DNA of 64,000 bases. It comes from Sphingopyxis sp. GTDB taxonomy: Bacteria > Pseudomonadota > Alphaproteobacteria > Sphingomonadales > Sphingomonadaceae. Under the pieces are notes generated by a model that saw nothing but the letters and a program-made list of their open reading frames with translations, did no database searches and was not told the origin of the DNA. The DNA is taken from contig NVXM01000004.1 of assembly GCA_002733865.1 (NCBI GenBank), positions 1-64,000 on the forward strand. Direction: 5' to 3'. The translations under genes were made by a program, and so were the position numbers. Positions 15,449 to 24,228 of this stretch are shown piece by piece. Positions within the stretch are counted from its first letter, which is position 1. Each line of letters opens with the position of its first letter.

Positions 15449-16321
15449 TCAAAGGAAATCCCGAAGCGTCTGAACAAACAGATCGAACTGGTCATGGTGC
15501 AGCCAGTGGCCGGCCTGCTGAAATTCCTTTACTGTCACATTGTCTCCGAAATATTGCATCCGGCCGTCTTTTTCCGGATTGCTGGCCCAGCTGTCCGCGC
15601 CATAGTGGAGCTGCGTCGGGCAGCTGATTTCGCGCCACAATTGCTGAATAGCCTCCTGGCTGAGATCAATGCTGTCCCAGTGCTGGACATAGGGATCGAA
15701 TTTCCAGCTGTAGCTGCCGTCCTCGTTGCGGATCACCGCATGGGTGGTCAGGTGCCGGGCCTGTTCGTCGGACAGATGCTGGTTGGCTTCCTGCATCCGC
15801 TTCAGCGCATCGTCGAACGTCGGATAGCGTTTCACTTGGCGGCCAGCGGCCTTGCGCTTTTCCTCGATCGAATTGCGGACCCGTTGCAAAGGGCCGATTT
15901 TCTCACGCTCGGCCAGCATCTCCGGGCTCGGGCCCATCCCCTCGATCGCAACCAGCTTGCGCACTGTATCGGGATAAAGGCCGGTATAACGCATCGCGAT
16001 ATTGCCGCCCATGCTGTGCGCGACGATGGTGACGGGCGACAGATCAAGCTGATGGATCAACTGAGCCAGATCGGTGACCATCGCCATCGGGGCATAATTG
16101 CCATCGGTGCTCCACTGGCTGTCGCCATGGCCGCGGATGTCGGGGCAGATGATATGCCAGTCGTCACGCAATGCCTGCGCTGTCCAGTCCCAGTTGCGGC
16201 AATGATCCTTGCCGCCGTGCAGCAGGATCAGCGGTGGCTTCTCCTCATTGCCCCAGTCGGCATAATGCAGGCGAAGCCGCTGGGAGAAATAGCTGTGCGA
16301 GGCGGGGCCGATCAGGGTCAT
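15449..16321 (-). CDS. Alpha/beta hydrolase
   Basis: About 290 residues. Seen: oxyanion strand LILLHGGKDHCRNW, nucleophile elbow AHSMGGN, and a late histidine in QAGHWLHHDQ. The start at 16321 (MTLIGPASH) is chosen over the open frame up to 16471 because similarity begins here. The substrate is not predictable. Its promoter region is shared divergently with the Fur-boxed receptor gene (230 nt). Confidence 0.85.
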   Translation of the reverse strand: MTLIGPASHSYFSQRLRLHYADWGNEEKPPLILLHGGKDHCRNWDWTAQALRDDWHIICPDIRGHGDSQWSTDGNYAPMAMVTDLAQLIHQLDLSPVTIVAHSMGGNIAMRYTGLYPDTVRKLVAIEGMGPSPEMLAEREKIGPLQRVRNSIEEKRKAAGRQVKRYPTFDDALKRMQEANQHLSDEQARHLTTHAVIRNEDGSYSWKFDPYVQHWDSIDLSQEAIQQLWREISCPTQLHYGADSWASNPEKDGRMQYFGDNVTVKEFQQAGHWLHHDQFDLFVQTLRDFL

Positions 16322-16511
16322 GGGCGATTCCGTTGCAGAAAGTGAGATTTGTCTCCTGCCTGTAATGGTGCCGGGGAGTTTCGACAAGACATTGGTCAGA
16401 CGCGAGTCCGCCAGGCGACCGACGATCCGGAACGTAGCCGCGGGAATCCGGTCTTTTTGATCAATCGCCAATTATTGTTTGACGCCGGTGTTGTCGCTCC
16501 CTAATTACGAA

Positions 16512-16526
16512 TGCGAATCATTCGCA
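16512..16526. promoter_or_regulatory. Fur-box-like palindrome upstream of the TonB receptor
   Basis: TGCGAAT-C-ATTCGCA, a perfect 7-1-7 inverted repeat, 26 nt before the chosen receptor start. It matches the core of Fur boxes (xxGAATxATTCxx type). It argues against the ATG at 16511 as the translation start. Iron repression is inferred. Confidence 0.7.
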
Positions 16527-16552
16527 ATAGCAATAACAGCAGGGGCACATCT

Positions 16553-18802
16553 ATGACATCGAACTTCCGGCGGCGGGGCATGACCTTGACCTGCAGTTTT
16601 CTGGCCTTGAGCATGTCTCAAGCCGCGCTTGCTGCCGAGGCAGGTGAGGCCGGGTTTGTCGACGACAATACCATCACCGTCACAGCAACCCGCGCACCGG
16701 TCGAGGTGGTGGATGCTCCCGCTACGGTAACGGTCATCGATCAGGAGCAGATCGCCGATGAAATGGCGACCGATGTGCGGGACATCGTGCGCTTTGAACC
16801 GGGTGTTTCGGTGCGCCGGGCCCCGGCTCGCTTTGGCGCAGCCCTCGGCACGACCGGCCGCGCGGGCAATGAAGATTTCAACATTCGCGGCATCGGCGGC
16901 AACCGGGTGCTGATCCAGGTCGATGGCATCCGCTCGCCCCAGGGCTTTACCTTTGGGGCACAGGAAGTGGGCCGCGGCAATGCCACCGATGTCGGGCTGA
17001 TCAAGTCGGTGGAAATCCTGCGCGGTCCCGCTTCGGCGCTCTATGGCAGCGATGGGCTGTCCGGCGCGGTCAGCTTTATCACTTCGGATCCGGCGGACTT
17101 TATCAGCGAGGGCAACAGTGTCGGCGGCTTTGCCCGGGCACAATATAGCTCGGCGGATGAGGAATTTTCCGAAACGGTCGCGCTGGCGGGACGGGCTGGA
17201 GACTTTTCGGCGATGCTGGCTTATTCGCGCCGCGATTTTCAGGAACTCGATAACCGGGGCACCATCGACACCGAAGATGAAACCCGCACCACACCCAATC
17301 CGCAGGACGGGGATTCCAATGCCTTTCTCGGAAAGCTTGTCTGGAACAGCGGTGCACATAAAGTGCGGCTGACCGGTGAATATCTGGAGCGGGACCTGTT
17401 CTCTGATGTCTTGTCCGGCCGCGGCCCGGTGTTTCTGTTCGGCCCGACACCGAGCTGGATCGTTGACCGTGTAACCGCACAGGACCGCACCAAACGCGTC
17501 CGGGCCTCGATCGATTATACCTATGATGCCGGGGAAGAGGGATCCGGATTCATCGACTATGCCCATCTCGCTGCCTATTGGCAGGATGGCAAGGACCGGC
17601 AATTTGCGCTGGAAGAGCGCACGCCAACAGGATCAACGCCGCGCCCCGATCGCGAGCGGCTGAACACCTTTGACAATGAAGTATTTGGCGCTGTCGCTGA
17701 TTTCCGGACCGCCTTTCAGACCGGGTCGGTAAAACACACGCTGACGTTCGGCGGCGATATCAGCAAGACCACGCAGCAAGGCTTGCGCGACGGCACCGAG
17801 CCTCCGGCCGGTGAGGTCTTCCCGACCCGCGCCTTTCCGAAGACCGATTTCACTCTCGGCGGTTTCTATGTCGGAGACGCAATCGAATTTGGCGATGGCG
17901 TGGTGACGCTCTATCCGGCGCTTCGCTACGATTTTTATGATCTCGATCCGACCGATGACCCGCTGCTCCCCGCCTTCACGCCGAGCGGGCAGGACGGTTC
18001 GAAACTCTCTCCCAAACTGGGCGCGGTGGTCCGGCTTGGCGATGTCCGGCTGTTCGGCAATTATGCCTGCGGATTCCGGGCGCCGACGCCTAGCCAGGTG
18101 AATAATTTCTTCGAAAATCTTGCCTATGGCTATTCGTCGCTGGCCAACCCCGACCTCGGACCCGAAACCAGCGACAGTTTCGAGGCTGGCATCCGCTACG
18201 CCGCAGACGGGGTCAGCCTGACACTGACAGCATTCACCGCAGATTATGACGACTTTATCAGCCAGGAACAGGTGTCGGGCAGCTTCACGCCGTCCGACCC
18301 GGCGCTCTATCAGTTCGTCAATCTGGACAGCGTGACGGTCAAGGGCGTCGAGGCGAAAGCCAGCTACGAGGCGGACAACGGCTTCCGGGCGCGCTTCGCC
18401 ATTGCCTTCGCCGACGGCACGGTCAAATCGCCAAACAGCCCGCCGGCATCGCTGTCGACGATCGACCCGCTCAACGCAATCCTGGGCGTCGGCTATCGGG
18501 AACCAAGCGGTGCCTTCGGCGGCGAACTGATCGTCAGCTATAATGCCCGCAAGGAAGCCAACGAGACCGTTGGCGTCTGCTCGGCCGCCTGCTTCCGTCC
18601 GCAAGAATCGGCCATTCTCGACGCGACCGCTTTCGTCCGGATCACCGAATATGCCAAAATCCGCGCGGGCATCTTCAATATCACCAATCAGAAATACGCG
18701 CTGTGGAGCGATGTCAGGGGATTGGCGGCGACGTCCCCGATCACCGACGCCTTCACCCAGCCGGGGCGCAACGCCAGCGTTTCGCTGAGCCTGTCATTCT
18801 AA
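16553..18802 (+). CDS. TonB-dependent receptor, probably heme or hemoglobin type
   Basis: Outer-membrane gated barrel. Seen: signal peptide (to about AALA), TonB-box-like DDNTITVTATR, plug domain with RGIGGNRVLIQVDGIRSP and VEILRGPASALYGSDGLSG, and a barrel ending in VSLSLSF with terminal Phe. The plug sequence and size (749 residues) resemble the TonB-hemoglobin/transferrin/lactoferrin receptor family. ATG at 16553 follows AGGGG. It heads an operon with a DUF6607-like gene, an unknown gene and a PepSY-like gene, behind a Fur box, which supports iron or heme uptake. Confidence 0.9.
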   Translation: MTSNFRRRGMTLTCSFLALSMSQAALAAEAGEAGFVDDNTITVTATRAPVEVVDAPATVTVIDQEQIADEMATDVRDIVRFEPGVSVRRAPARFGAALGTTGRAGNEDFNIRGIGGNRVLIQVDGIRSPQGFTFGAQEVGRGNATDVGLIKSVEILRGPASALYGSDGLSGAVSFITSDPADFISEGNSVGGFARAQYSSADEEFSETVALAGRAGDFSAMLAYSRRDFQELDNRGTIDTEDETRTTPNPQDGDSNAFLGKLVWNSGAHKVRLTGEYLERDLFSDVLSGRGPVFLFGPTPSWIVDRVTAQDRTKRVRASIDYTYDAGEEGSGFIDYAHLAAYWQDGKDRQFALEERTPTGSTPRPDRERLNTFDNEVFGAVADFRTAFQTGSVKHTLTFGGDISKTTQQGLRDGTEPPAGEVFPTRAFPKTDFTLGGFYVGDAIEFGDGVVTLYPALRYDFYDLDPTDDPLLPAFTPSGQDGSKLSPKLGAVVRLGDVRLFGNYACGFRAPTPSQVNNFFENLAYGYSSLANPDLGPETSDSFEAGIRYAADGVSLTLTAFTADYDDFISQEQVSGSFTPSDPALYQFVNLDSVTVKGVEAKASYEADNGFRARFAIAFADGTVKSPNSPPASLSTIDPLNAILGVGYREPSGAFGGELIVSYNARKEANETVGVCSAACFRPQESAILDATAFVRITEYAKIRAGIFNITNQKYALWSDVRGLAATSPITDAFTQPGRNASVSLSLSF

Positions 18803-18822
18803 ATCAAAGGGGAGAACCACCA

Positions 18823-19851
18823 ATGCATATCAACTGGAAAACACGGATCGGCGGTGCCTTGCTGGCTCTGGCCATGGCAACATCACCGGCCCTGGCTGCC
18901 GCCGATCAGCAGAGCGCCTCTGCGACAGAGCAGGCGTCCTTCCAACAAGACCGGGCCGACATATTGGCGATGGCGGGCGACTATAAAGTCCGCTTTGACA
19001 TGACAGAAACGACGCCATGGCGCGATGATTACGAGCCGATAGACGCCAAGATCTCCGGCGGCCACGAAAGCGTGCGCGTGATCAAGGATACCGGCCGGGA
19101 AATCGTGCTGCAGCATCTTCTGGTTGCCGAGCATGACGGCGCAAGCTTTGTCATCAAGCACTGGCGTCAAGACTGGACCTACGAACCGGCGAAGCTGCTG
19201 GTGTACAAGGGCACAGGGACATGGGTGAACCGCAATGTCCCGGAAGCGGAGCGGAATGGCGTCTGGTCGCAAACCGTCTGGCAGGTCGATGACAGTCCGC
19301 GCTATGGCGGCCTGGGAAAATGGGAAACGGTCAACGGCGTCCGCCGCTGGACCAGCGACATGACCGCCCGGCCACTGGCCCGGCGCGATGCGGTGCGCGA
19401 CCCTGTCTATGATCATTATCAGGCGATCAACCGCCACCAGCCAATGCCGGGCGGCTGGATCCACTGGCAGGACAATACAAAGATGAAGACAGTCGACGGC
19501 AAGGCCGTGCCCTATGTCCAGGAATCGGTGCTCAATAGCTACAAGAAATTCGACGGCTATAAGGTCGGCGCAGCGGACGACTATTGGGCGAAAACCAAAG
19601 CCTATTGGCAGCAGGTGCGCGAGGCCTGGGATGCGGTGATCGCGGCCAGTGGCGGGGTGACGGTCGAAGAGGAAGCGGAGACCGGAACCGTGATCAGCGC
19701 GCGGTTGCTGACGATGGGCACCGAGCTATCGGAAGGCAAATTGACCGAAGCGGATGCGGTGAAGGAGGCGCGCGCGTTGATCCAGGGTGCCACGCTCGCG
19801 CAATCCAACCAGTCGGCGGCTGTGTCGGATTCCGAGCCGGCGGACTATTGA
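18823..19851 (+). CDS. Exported DUF6607-like protein next to the iron/heme receptor
   Basis: 342 residues with a signal peptide (ALLALAMATSPALAA). Trp/Tyr-rich mature part with motifs such as GDYKVRFDMTET, VIKHWRQDWTY, WSQTVWQVDDSPRYGG and WTSDMTARPLARR. This fits the DUF6607 family, which I recall beside heme receptors; the biochemical role is unknown. RBS GGGGAGAA at good distance. The stop overlaps the next ATG (TGATG), so it is translationally coupled. Confidence 0.8.
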   Translation: MHINWKTRIGGALLALAMATSPALAAADQQSASATEQASFQQDRADILAMAGDYKVRFDMTETTPWRDDYEPIDAKISGGHESVRVIKDTGREIVLQHLLVAEHDGASFVIKHWRQDWTYEPAKLLVYKGTGTWVNRNVPEAERNGVWSQTVWQVDDSPRYGGLGKWETVNGVRRWTSDMTARPLARRDAVRDPVYDHYQAINRHQPMPGGWIHWQDNTKMKTVDGKAVPYVQESVLNSYKKFDGYKVGAADDYWAKTKAYWQQVREAWDAVIAASGGVTVEEEAETGTVISARLLTMGTELSEGKLTEADAVKEARALIQGATLAQSNQSAAVSDSEPADY

Positions 19852-20273
19852 TGGCAGAGCGGGTATCGGCGCTGGTGCGGTCCCTGGCAGCGAGACCCGC
19901 TCTCGCCGCCATGCCGGCGGCTCAGATCCGGATCATCGTGGCCCTGCGAATGGCTGTACTGGCGTCGCAGAACAAGCAGAATCCGGGACCCTGTCTGGCC
20001 CGGCAACTGGGCGACGAGGAAGCGGCGATCCATTTTTTCGATATCATCGAGACGATGAGCGATTGCTGGCCCGATCCGATCGCGGTTCATCGTCCGTGCT
20101 GTCGCGAGACCAGCTATGACGAAATATTGCTGATCGATCTGATCACCGCCGTGGTGCAGGGGCAGACCGGACCGTTTCATGCGCTGCTCGGGGAAATGAT
20201 TGCCCGGACCGACCGCCTGAAACTGCACCGCAGTATCGAACGATTTGTCAGCCGCTTTACGCGACAAGGATGA
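19851..20273 (+). CDS. Unknown protein of the iron/heme cluster
   Basis: 140 residues, no signal peptide, alpha-helical in appearance. Cysteines occur at CWPDP and PCCRETSYDE, which could bind metal or heme. The C-terminal half is basic (RTDRLKLHRSIERFVSRFTRQG). Not recognised. It overlaps the DUF6607-like gene by one nucleotide and ends 5 nt before the next gene, so it clearly belongs to this operon. Confidence 0.7.
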   Translation: MAERVSALVRSLAARPALAAMPAAQIRIIVALRMAVLASQNKQNPGPCLARQLGDEEAAIHFFDIIETMSDCWPDPIAVHRPCCRETSYDEILLIDLITAVVQGQTGPFHALLGEMIARTDRLKLHRSIERFVSRFTRQG

Positions 20274-20278
20274 TGTGA

Positions 20279-20833
20279 GTGAACAGAGTCAAAACCCGAA
20301 ACCTGCTGATCCTGGTCCATCTGTTTCTCGCCTCCTTTCTGGCCCCGTCCTTCTTGATGGTCGGCGTCACCGGTGCGCTTGATCTGGCGGGGGTCGAACC
20401 GTCGATTGAAGATGTGGATATCATCTTGCCGCCAGACACCCGGCTGGACCCGGAGAGCCCGACGCTGCAGCAGGATATCGAGGCCATTCTGGCCGCCCGG
20501 GATATCCATCTCGATATTGAAAGCGTCCGCAGCCGCGATGGCAGGATGACCACGCGGCCGACCTCACGGACCTTCGCCCGGATCAACCAGACGCCGGATG
20601 GCTTGCAGGCCTCGCTGCACAAGCCCGGCCTGCAATATGCGCTGATGGAATTGCACAAGGGGCACGGCCCCGCCATTTTCAAAACCTACCAGATCATCGC
20701 CGGGATCGTCCTGTTTCTGGTCATCATCGGCGGCCTGATCGTCGGATTTATGGCCAGACCCTATCGCCGCAAGACTCTTGGTGCCCTGGGGCTCGGGACC
20801 GGAGCCTTTCTGCTTCTCGGCTTTATTCTCTGA
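20279..20833 (+). CDS. PepSY-like membrane protein of the iron/heme cluster
   Basis: 184 residues. One N-terminal helix (LLILVHLFLASFLAPSFLMVGVTGAL), a periplasmic domain of about 90 residues, a helix after LHKGHGPAIFKTYQ, and a last helix at the C-terminus. The arrangement HLFLASFLAP...GAL and ALMELHKGHG resembles PepSY-associated membrane proteins such as reductases of siderophore or heme systems, though shorter. GTG start with AAGGA 9 nt before it. Last gene of the Fur-boxed operon. Confidence 0.7.
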   Translation: MNRVKTRNLLILVHLFLASFLAPSFLMVGVTGALDLAGVEPSIEDVDIILPPDTRLDPESPTLQQDIEAILAARDIHLDIESVRSRDGRMTTRPTSRTFARINQTPDGLQASLHKPGLQYALMELHKGHGPAIFKTYQIIAGIVLFLVIIGGLIVGFMARPYRRKTLGALGLGTGAFLLLGFIL

Positions 20834-20848
20834 CCCCCGCTGGACGGG

Positions 20849-21670
20849 CTAGAGAGCCACGCCCTCGATCGTGATCCGGTTGAGATAGCGGCGGTGGCCC
20901 TGATAGTCGTTCAGGGCGTAATGCCAGGTCGCCCGGTTGTCCCACATCGCCAGATCGCCCTGGCGCCATTTGTGGCGGTGGTGGAAGCGGTCCTGCCCGA
21001 TATGGTCGTACAGCTTTTGCAGCAGCGCCTTGCTCTCGTCCGGATCCATGTCGACGATTTCCAGAGTGAAGCCAGGATTGACATAAAGCCCCTTGGCGCC
21101 CGATTCCGGATGGGTCAGCACCACTGGATGGACGGCGGTCTGACCGGCCTGATCGGCGTTAGTATAGCGGTCACCCACCGCCTTGCGATATTTGCTTTCC
21201 GCACCAAAAATATGGGCATTGCCGTGGCGTGCTTTCAGGTCCTTGATCCGGTCCTTCATATCGTCATCCAGCGCCTCATAGGCTGCGGCCATTCCGGCAA
21301 ACAGGGTGTCGCCACCGGTCGGCGGAATATCCAGCGCATAGAGGATCGAACCCATGGCCGGTGCCTCGTCATAGCTGTGGTCGGTATGCCAGCCGCCGCC
21401 GATATTGAGCTTCTGGTCGGGCTCCTTGAGCACTTCGGCAATCTCGGGATAGCCGGGCCGCTGCTGGAAAAAACGGTTGATGTCAATCGACCCCCATCGC
21501 TTGGCAAAGCGCACATGCTGTTCGGGGGTCAGCGTCTGGTCGCGGAAGAACAGAGCGCCATGGTCAAAAAAGGCAGCGCGGATATCGGCAAATTGCTGGT
21601 CACTCAGTTCGTTGACATCGACGTCCTCGACCGTTGCACCCACTGCCTCGCTGGCTCTCGTAATCCGCAT
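20849..21670 (-). CDS. TauD/TfdA family Fe(II)/2-oxoglutarate dioxygenase
   Basis: Oxygenase of 273 residues that hydroxylates small substrates such as taurine, alkyl sulfates or phenoxy acids; which one is not readable here. Seen: iron ligands H95 and D97 in GGWHTDHSYDE, distal H250 in ATWHYALNDYQ and the 2-oxoglutarate-binding arginine region HRRYLNRITI. No transporter or sulfur genes are adjacent, so the role stays open. Confidence 0.9.
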   Translation of the reverse strand: MRITRASEAVGATVEDVDVNELSDQQFADIRAAFFDHGALFFRDQTLTPEQHVRFAKRWGSIDINRFFQQRPGYPEIAEVLKEPDQKLNIGGGWHTDHSYDEAPAMGSILYALDIPPTGGDTLFAGMAAAYEALDDDMKDRIKDLKARHGNAHIFGAESKYRKAVGDRYTNADQAGQTAVHPVVLTHPESGAKGLYVNPGFTLEIVDMDPDESKALLQKLYDHIGQDRFHHRHKWRQGDLAMWDNRATWHYALNDYQGHRRYLNRITIEGVAL

Positions 21671-21752
21671 TTCGTTCTCCTGCTAATCCGTCTCACCGTG
21701 TGGCGGAATTTATGCTAGTGTAGCAGCGGATCTGGTTTTTAGGAGTCGTCTC

Positions 21753-22754
21753 ATGGCTGACAAAAATGCTAAGACGTCGCTCAATCGCCGCCAGCTGCTA
21801 GCGGCCTCTGCCGCCACCGGTTTGGTGCTCACAACCGGACCGGCCACCGCCGCCGAAGCTGCGCCGGACCTGACTGGAAAGGCCGTGCTGATCACTGGCT
21901 GTTCGTCGGGTTTTGGCTATCTGGGCGCGATACTCTATGCCGAACAGGGTGCGAAAGTATTCGCCACGATGCGCAATCTGCCGCGTCCTGAAGCGGCGGC
22001 GCTGGCAAAGACAGCGGCGGACGAGAATCTGGATATCACAATATTGGAGCTCGACGTCCTGTCGGATGAGACCGTGGTCCAGGCGGTTGCCGAGGCCGAA
22101 CGGCTCAATGGTGGCGCGCTCGATGTCATCATCAACAATGCCGGGATCGGCACCGGCGCGCCGGTCGAGCTGCAGGACCTGGCGATGATGCAGCGGCTGT
22201 TTGACACCAATGTGATGGGCTACCAGCGGGTCGCCCGCGCCGCGCTGCCAAAGATGCGCGCACAAAAATCCGGACTGATCGTCAACGTCTCTTCCCAGCT
22301 CGGGCGGGTGATGGTGCCCGGCATGGGCCTGTACAGTTCGACCAAGTTCGCGGTCGAGTCGATGAGCGAGCAGATGGCCTATGAACTGGTTCCGCACGGC
22401 GTCGATGTGACAATCGTGCAGCCCGGCGGCTATCCGACGAAAATCTGGGAAAATGGCAATCGCTATACTAGCGCGATGCTGGAGGAAGCCGACGAAGAGC
22501 GCAAGGCCGCCTATCAGGCGCTGGTCGACGGCGCGCTGCGCAACAGCGGCGGGTCCACCGATCCGAAAGATGTGCCGCGCGCCATTGCCGGGGTGATTGC
22601 GATGGCACCCGGCAAGCGGCCGCTGCGCCTGCCGGTCCATCCGGGCCGCAAGCCGCAGCTGGGAATCAACAAGGTCAGCGCCGAAACGCAAGTGGCGATG
22701 CTGGGGAATTCCCCCTTTGGTCCATGGGTCAAGGATGTGAACGGGCGCGGCTAG
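21753..22754 (+). CDS. Short-chain dehydrogenase/reductase with Tat signal
   Basis: 333 residues. The N-terminus LNRRQLLAASAATGLVLTTGPATAAEA is a twin-arginine signal, unusual for an SDR and implying folded export with its nucleotide. Then a classical SDR fold: cofactor loop ITGCSSGFGYLG, NNAG (IINNAGIGTG), catalytic Ser in VNVSSQLG and Y-x-x-x-K in YSSTKFAVES. RBS AGGAG. A palindromic repeat follows the stop codon. Confidence 0.9.
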   Translation: MADKNAKTSLNRRQLLAASAATGLVLTTGPATAAEAAPDLTGKAVLITGCSSGFGYLGAILYAEQGAKVFATMRNLPRPEAAALAKTAADENLDITILELDVLSDETVVQAVAEAERLNGGALDVIINNAGIGTGAPVELQDLAMMQRLFDTNVMGYQRVARAALPKMRAQKSGLIVNVSSQLGRVMVPGMGLYSSTKFAVESMSEQMAYELVPHGVDVTIVQPGGYPTKIWENGNRYTSAMLEEADEERKAAYQALVDGALRNSGGSTDPKDVPRAIAGVIAMAPGKRPLRLPVHPGRKPQLGINKVSAETQVAMLGNSPFGPWVKDVNGRG

Positions 22755-22765
22755 GCTGGCGGCAA

Positions 22766-22849
22766 TGTGCTCCGCACTCGATGCGGAGCTCTGGCGGCTA
22801 CAGAACTGCTCGCCCGGCAAAGCTCCGCATCAGGTGCGGAGCACTGTAG
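22766..22849. repeat. Inverted repeat between convergent genes (family C)
   Basis: TGCTCCGCACTCGATGCGGAGC and GCTCCGCATCAGGTGCGGAGCA. Each arm is itself a small palindrome and the two arms are inverse copies. It could act as a bidirectional structure for the convergent SDR and membrane-protein genes. Confidence 0.65.
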
Positions 22850-22851
22850 CT

Positions 22852-23274
22852 TTAATCCGTTCGCTTCACCAACAGCAGCGGCACCAGATATGCGACCAAA
22901 AACACAATATTGGGGATGACATTCTGCGGGTTGCCGGACGCCACCGATGCGCTGCTGTCGATTCCGAACCAGACCAGGAATGTATAGATCGAGCCCTTGC
23001 GGATCAGGTCGCTGCCCTGTTCCACGCCCGGCGCGGTGATGAAGATATACATGGCCATCAGGCCGCCAAAAACGCCGCCCGCGATCGCCATCGCCAGTTT
23101 CGCTTCCGCCGTGTCCAGCCCGGCTACGCCGTTGCCGCCTGACGAGGCAAGGCGGAAGAAAAGATCGTTGGCACCGGTAAAGTCATTGACTCCTGCGAGG
23201 GCAAATATCAGCGCGACCAGAAGGGAAAAACTGCCGACGATGCGGATATAGCGGCCGGAGGCTTGGGGTGACAT
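22852..23274 (-). CDS. Four-helix membrane protein, unknown
   Basis: 140 residues with four hydrophobic helices (IVGSFSLLVALIFALAGV, AGGVFGGLMAMYIFI, an IYTFLVWFGIDSSASV segment, and IVFLVAYLVPLLLV). Start at 23274 with AGGAGAAGATC before it. No family recognised. It is divergent from an XRE regulator with a shared 133-nt promoter region holding a small palindrome, so it is probably that regulator's target. Confidence 0.75.
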   Translation of the reverse strand: MSPQASGRYIRIVGSFSLLVALIFALAGVNDFTGANDLFFRLASSGGNGVAGLDTAEAKLAMAIAGGVFGGLMAMYIFITAPGVEQGSDLIRKGSIYTFLVWFGIDSSASVASGNPQNVIPNIVFLVAYLVPLLLVKRTD

Positions 23275-23331
23275 GATCTTCTCCTGTTTCGGTTTCCGCG
23301 TCCTTTGACCATGCACCGTCCCGCAAAACAA

Positions 23332-23346
23332 TTACCTGCGGGGTAA
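23332..23346. promoter_or_regulatory. Candidate XRE operator
   Basis: TTACC-tgcgg-GGTAA, a perfect 5-5-5 inverted repeat midway between the divergent membrane-protein and XRE regulator genes. Confidence 0.5.
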
Positions 23347-23407
23347 GTGCGGCGCGCGCGATTCGTGCTATTGGCGGGGAACGTGTGAACAGGGCGAAGG
23401 ACAGGGC

Positions 23408-24166
23408 ATGCCGTCGGAATTTGGTGCAATCCTGAAGGACTGGCGCAAGGTCCGCCGTTTCAGCCAGCTCGACCTCAGCCTCGAGGCCGAGATGTCGGCG
23501 CGTCATCTCAGCTTTCTCGAATCGGGCCGCGCCAATCCCAGTAGGGCGATGGTGCTGCGCCTGTCGGAAGCGCTGCAGCTGCCCCGTCCCGCCGCCAATC
23601 AGGCGCTGCATGCGGCGGGCTTTGCGCCAGTCTATCCCAGCCTGTCCGACGATGCCCCGGAACTGGCCCCGGTCAACCAGGCGATCGCGGCGATGCTCGA
23701 CCATCATGACCCCTTCCCCGGCTATGCCATCGACCGGCACTGGAATATCGTTACCAGCAACAAGGGCGCCGAGATGATCGTTGCGCTGGCTGCGCCCGGC
23801 GGGTCGGCCAATCTGATAGATATTTTGCTCGCCACTGCCGGACTCGAGCTGATCGAGAATTGGGACGAGGTCGCGGTGCTGACCCTGTCACGCCTGCGCA
23901 CCGAGATACTGGAACTGGGCGGCGACGAGCAGCTGTCGGCCATGGCCAAACGGTTGGCCTCCCATGATCGGGTGCGGCAGGTCGACATGGCCTCGATCAA
24001 TCTCAATCAGGCGGTGATCCCGACCATCTTCCGGGTCGGTGAACATCGCCTGTCGCTCTTTTCCGTGATCGCGCAATTTGGCTCGGTGCAGGACACCAGG
24101 GCCGGTGAAACACGGATCGAGCTGATGTTCCCGATGGACGAGGACACGACCGCATTTTTCCGGTGA
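23408..24166 (+). CDS. XRE-family regulator with MmyB-like ligand-binding domain
   Basis: 252 residues. N-terminal helix-turn-helix (about 6-65: ILKDWRKVRRFSQLDLSLEAEMSARHLSFLESGRANPS). C-terminal domain of the MmyB type with the motif NPFPGYAIDRHWNIVTSN-like (DHHDPFPGYAIDRHWNIV). These regulators often sit beside oxidoreductases and bind small or fatty ligands; the ligand is unknown here. Likely controls the divergent membrane gene, and possibly itself. Confidence 0.9.
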   Translation: MPSEFGAILKDWRKVRRFSQLDLSLEAEMSARHLSFLESGRANPSRAMVLRLSEALQLPRPAANQALHAAGFAPVYPSLSDDAPELAPVNQAIAAMLDHHDPFPGYAIDRHWNIVTSNKGAEMIVALAAPGGSANLIDILLATAGLELIENWDEVAVLTLSRLRTEILELGGDEQLSAMAKRLASHDRVRQVDMASINLNQAVIPTIFRVGEHRLSLFSVIAQFGSVQDTRAGETRIELMFPMDEDTTAFFR

Positions 24167-24228
24167 TAGCAGACATTGCGTATTTAGCTTTCGCGCATTA
24201 GCTAGCGGGAAGGACGGAGGAGAGTGAG

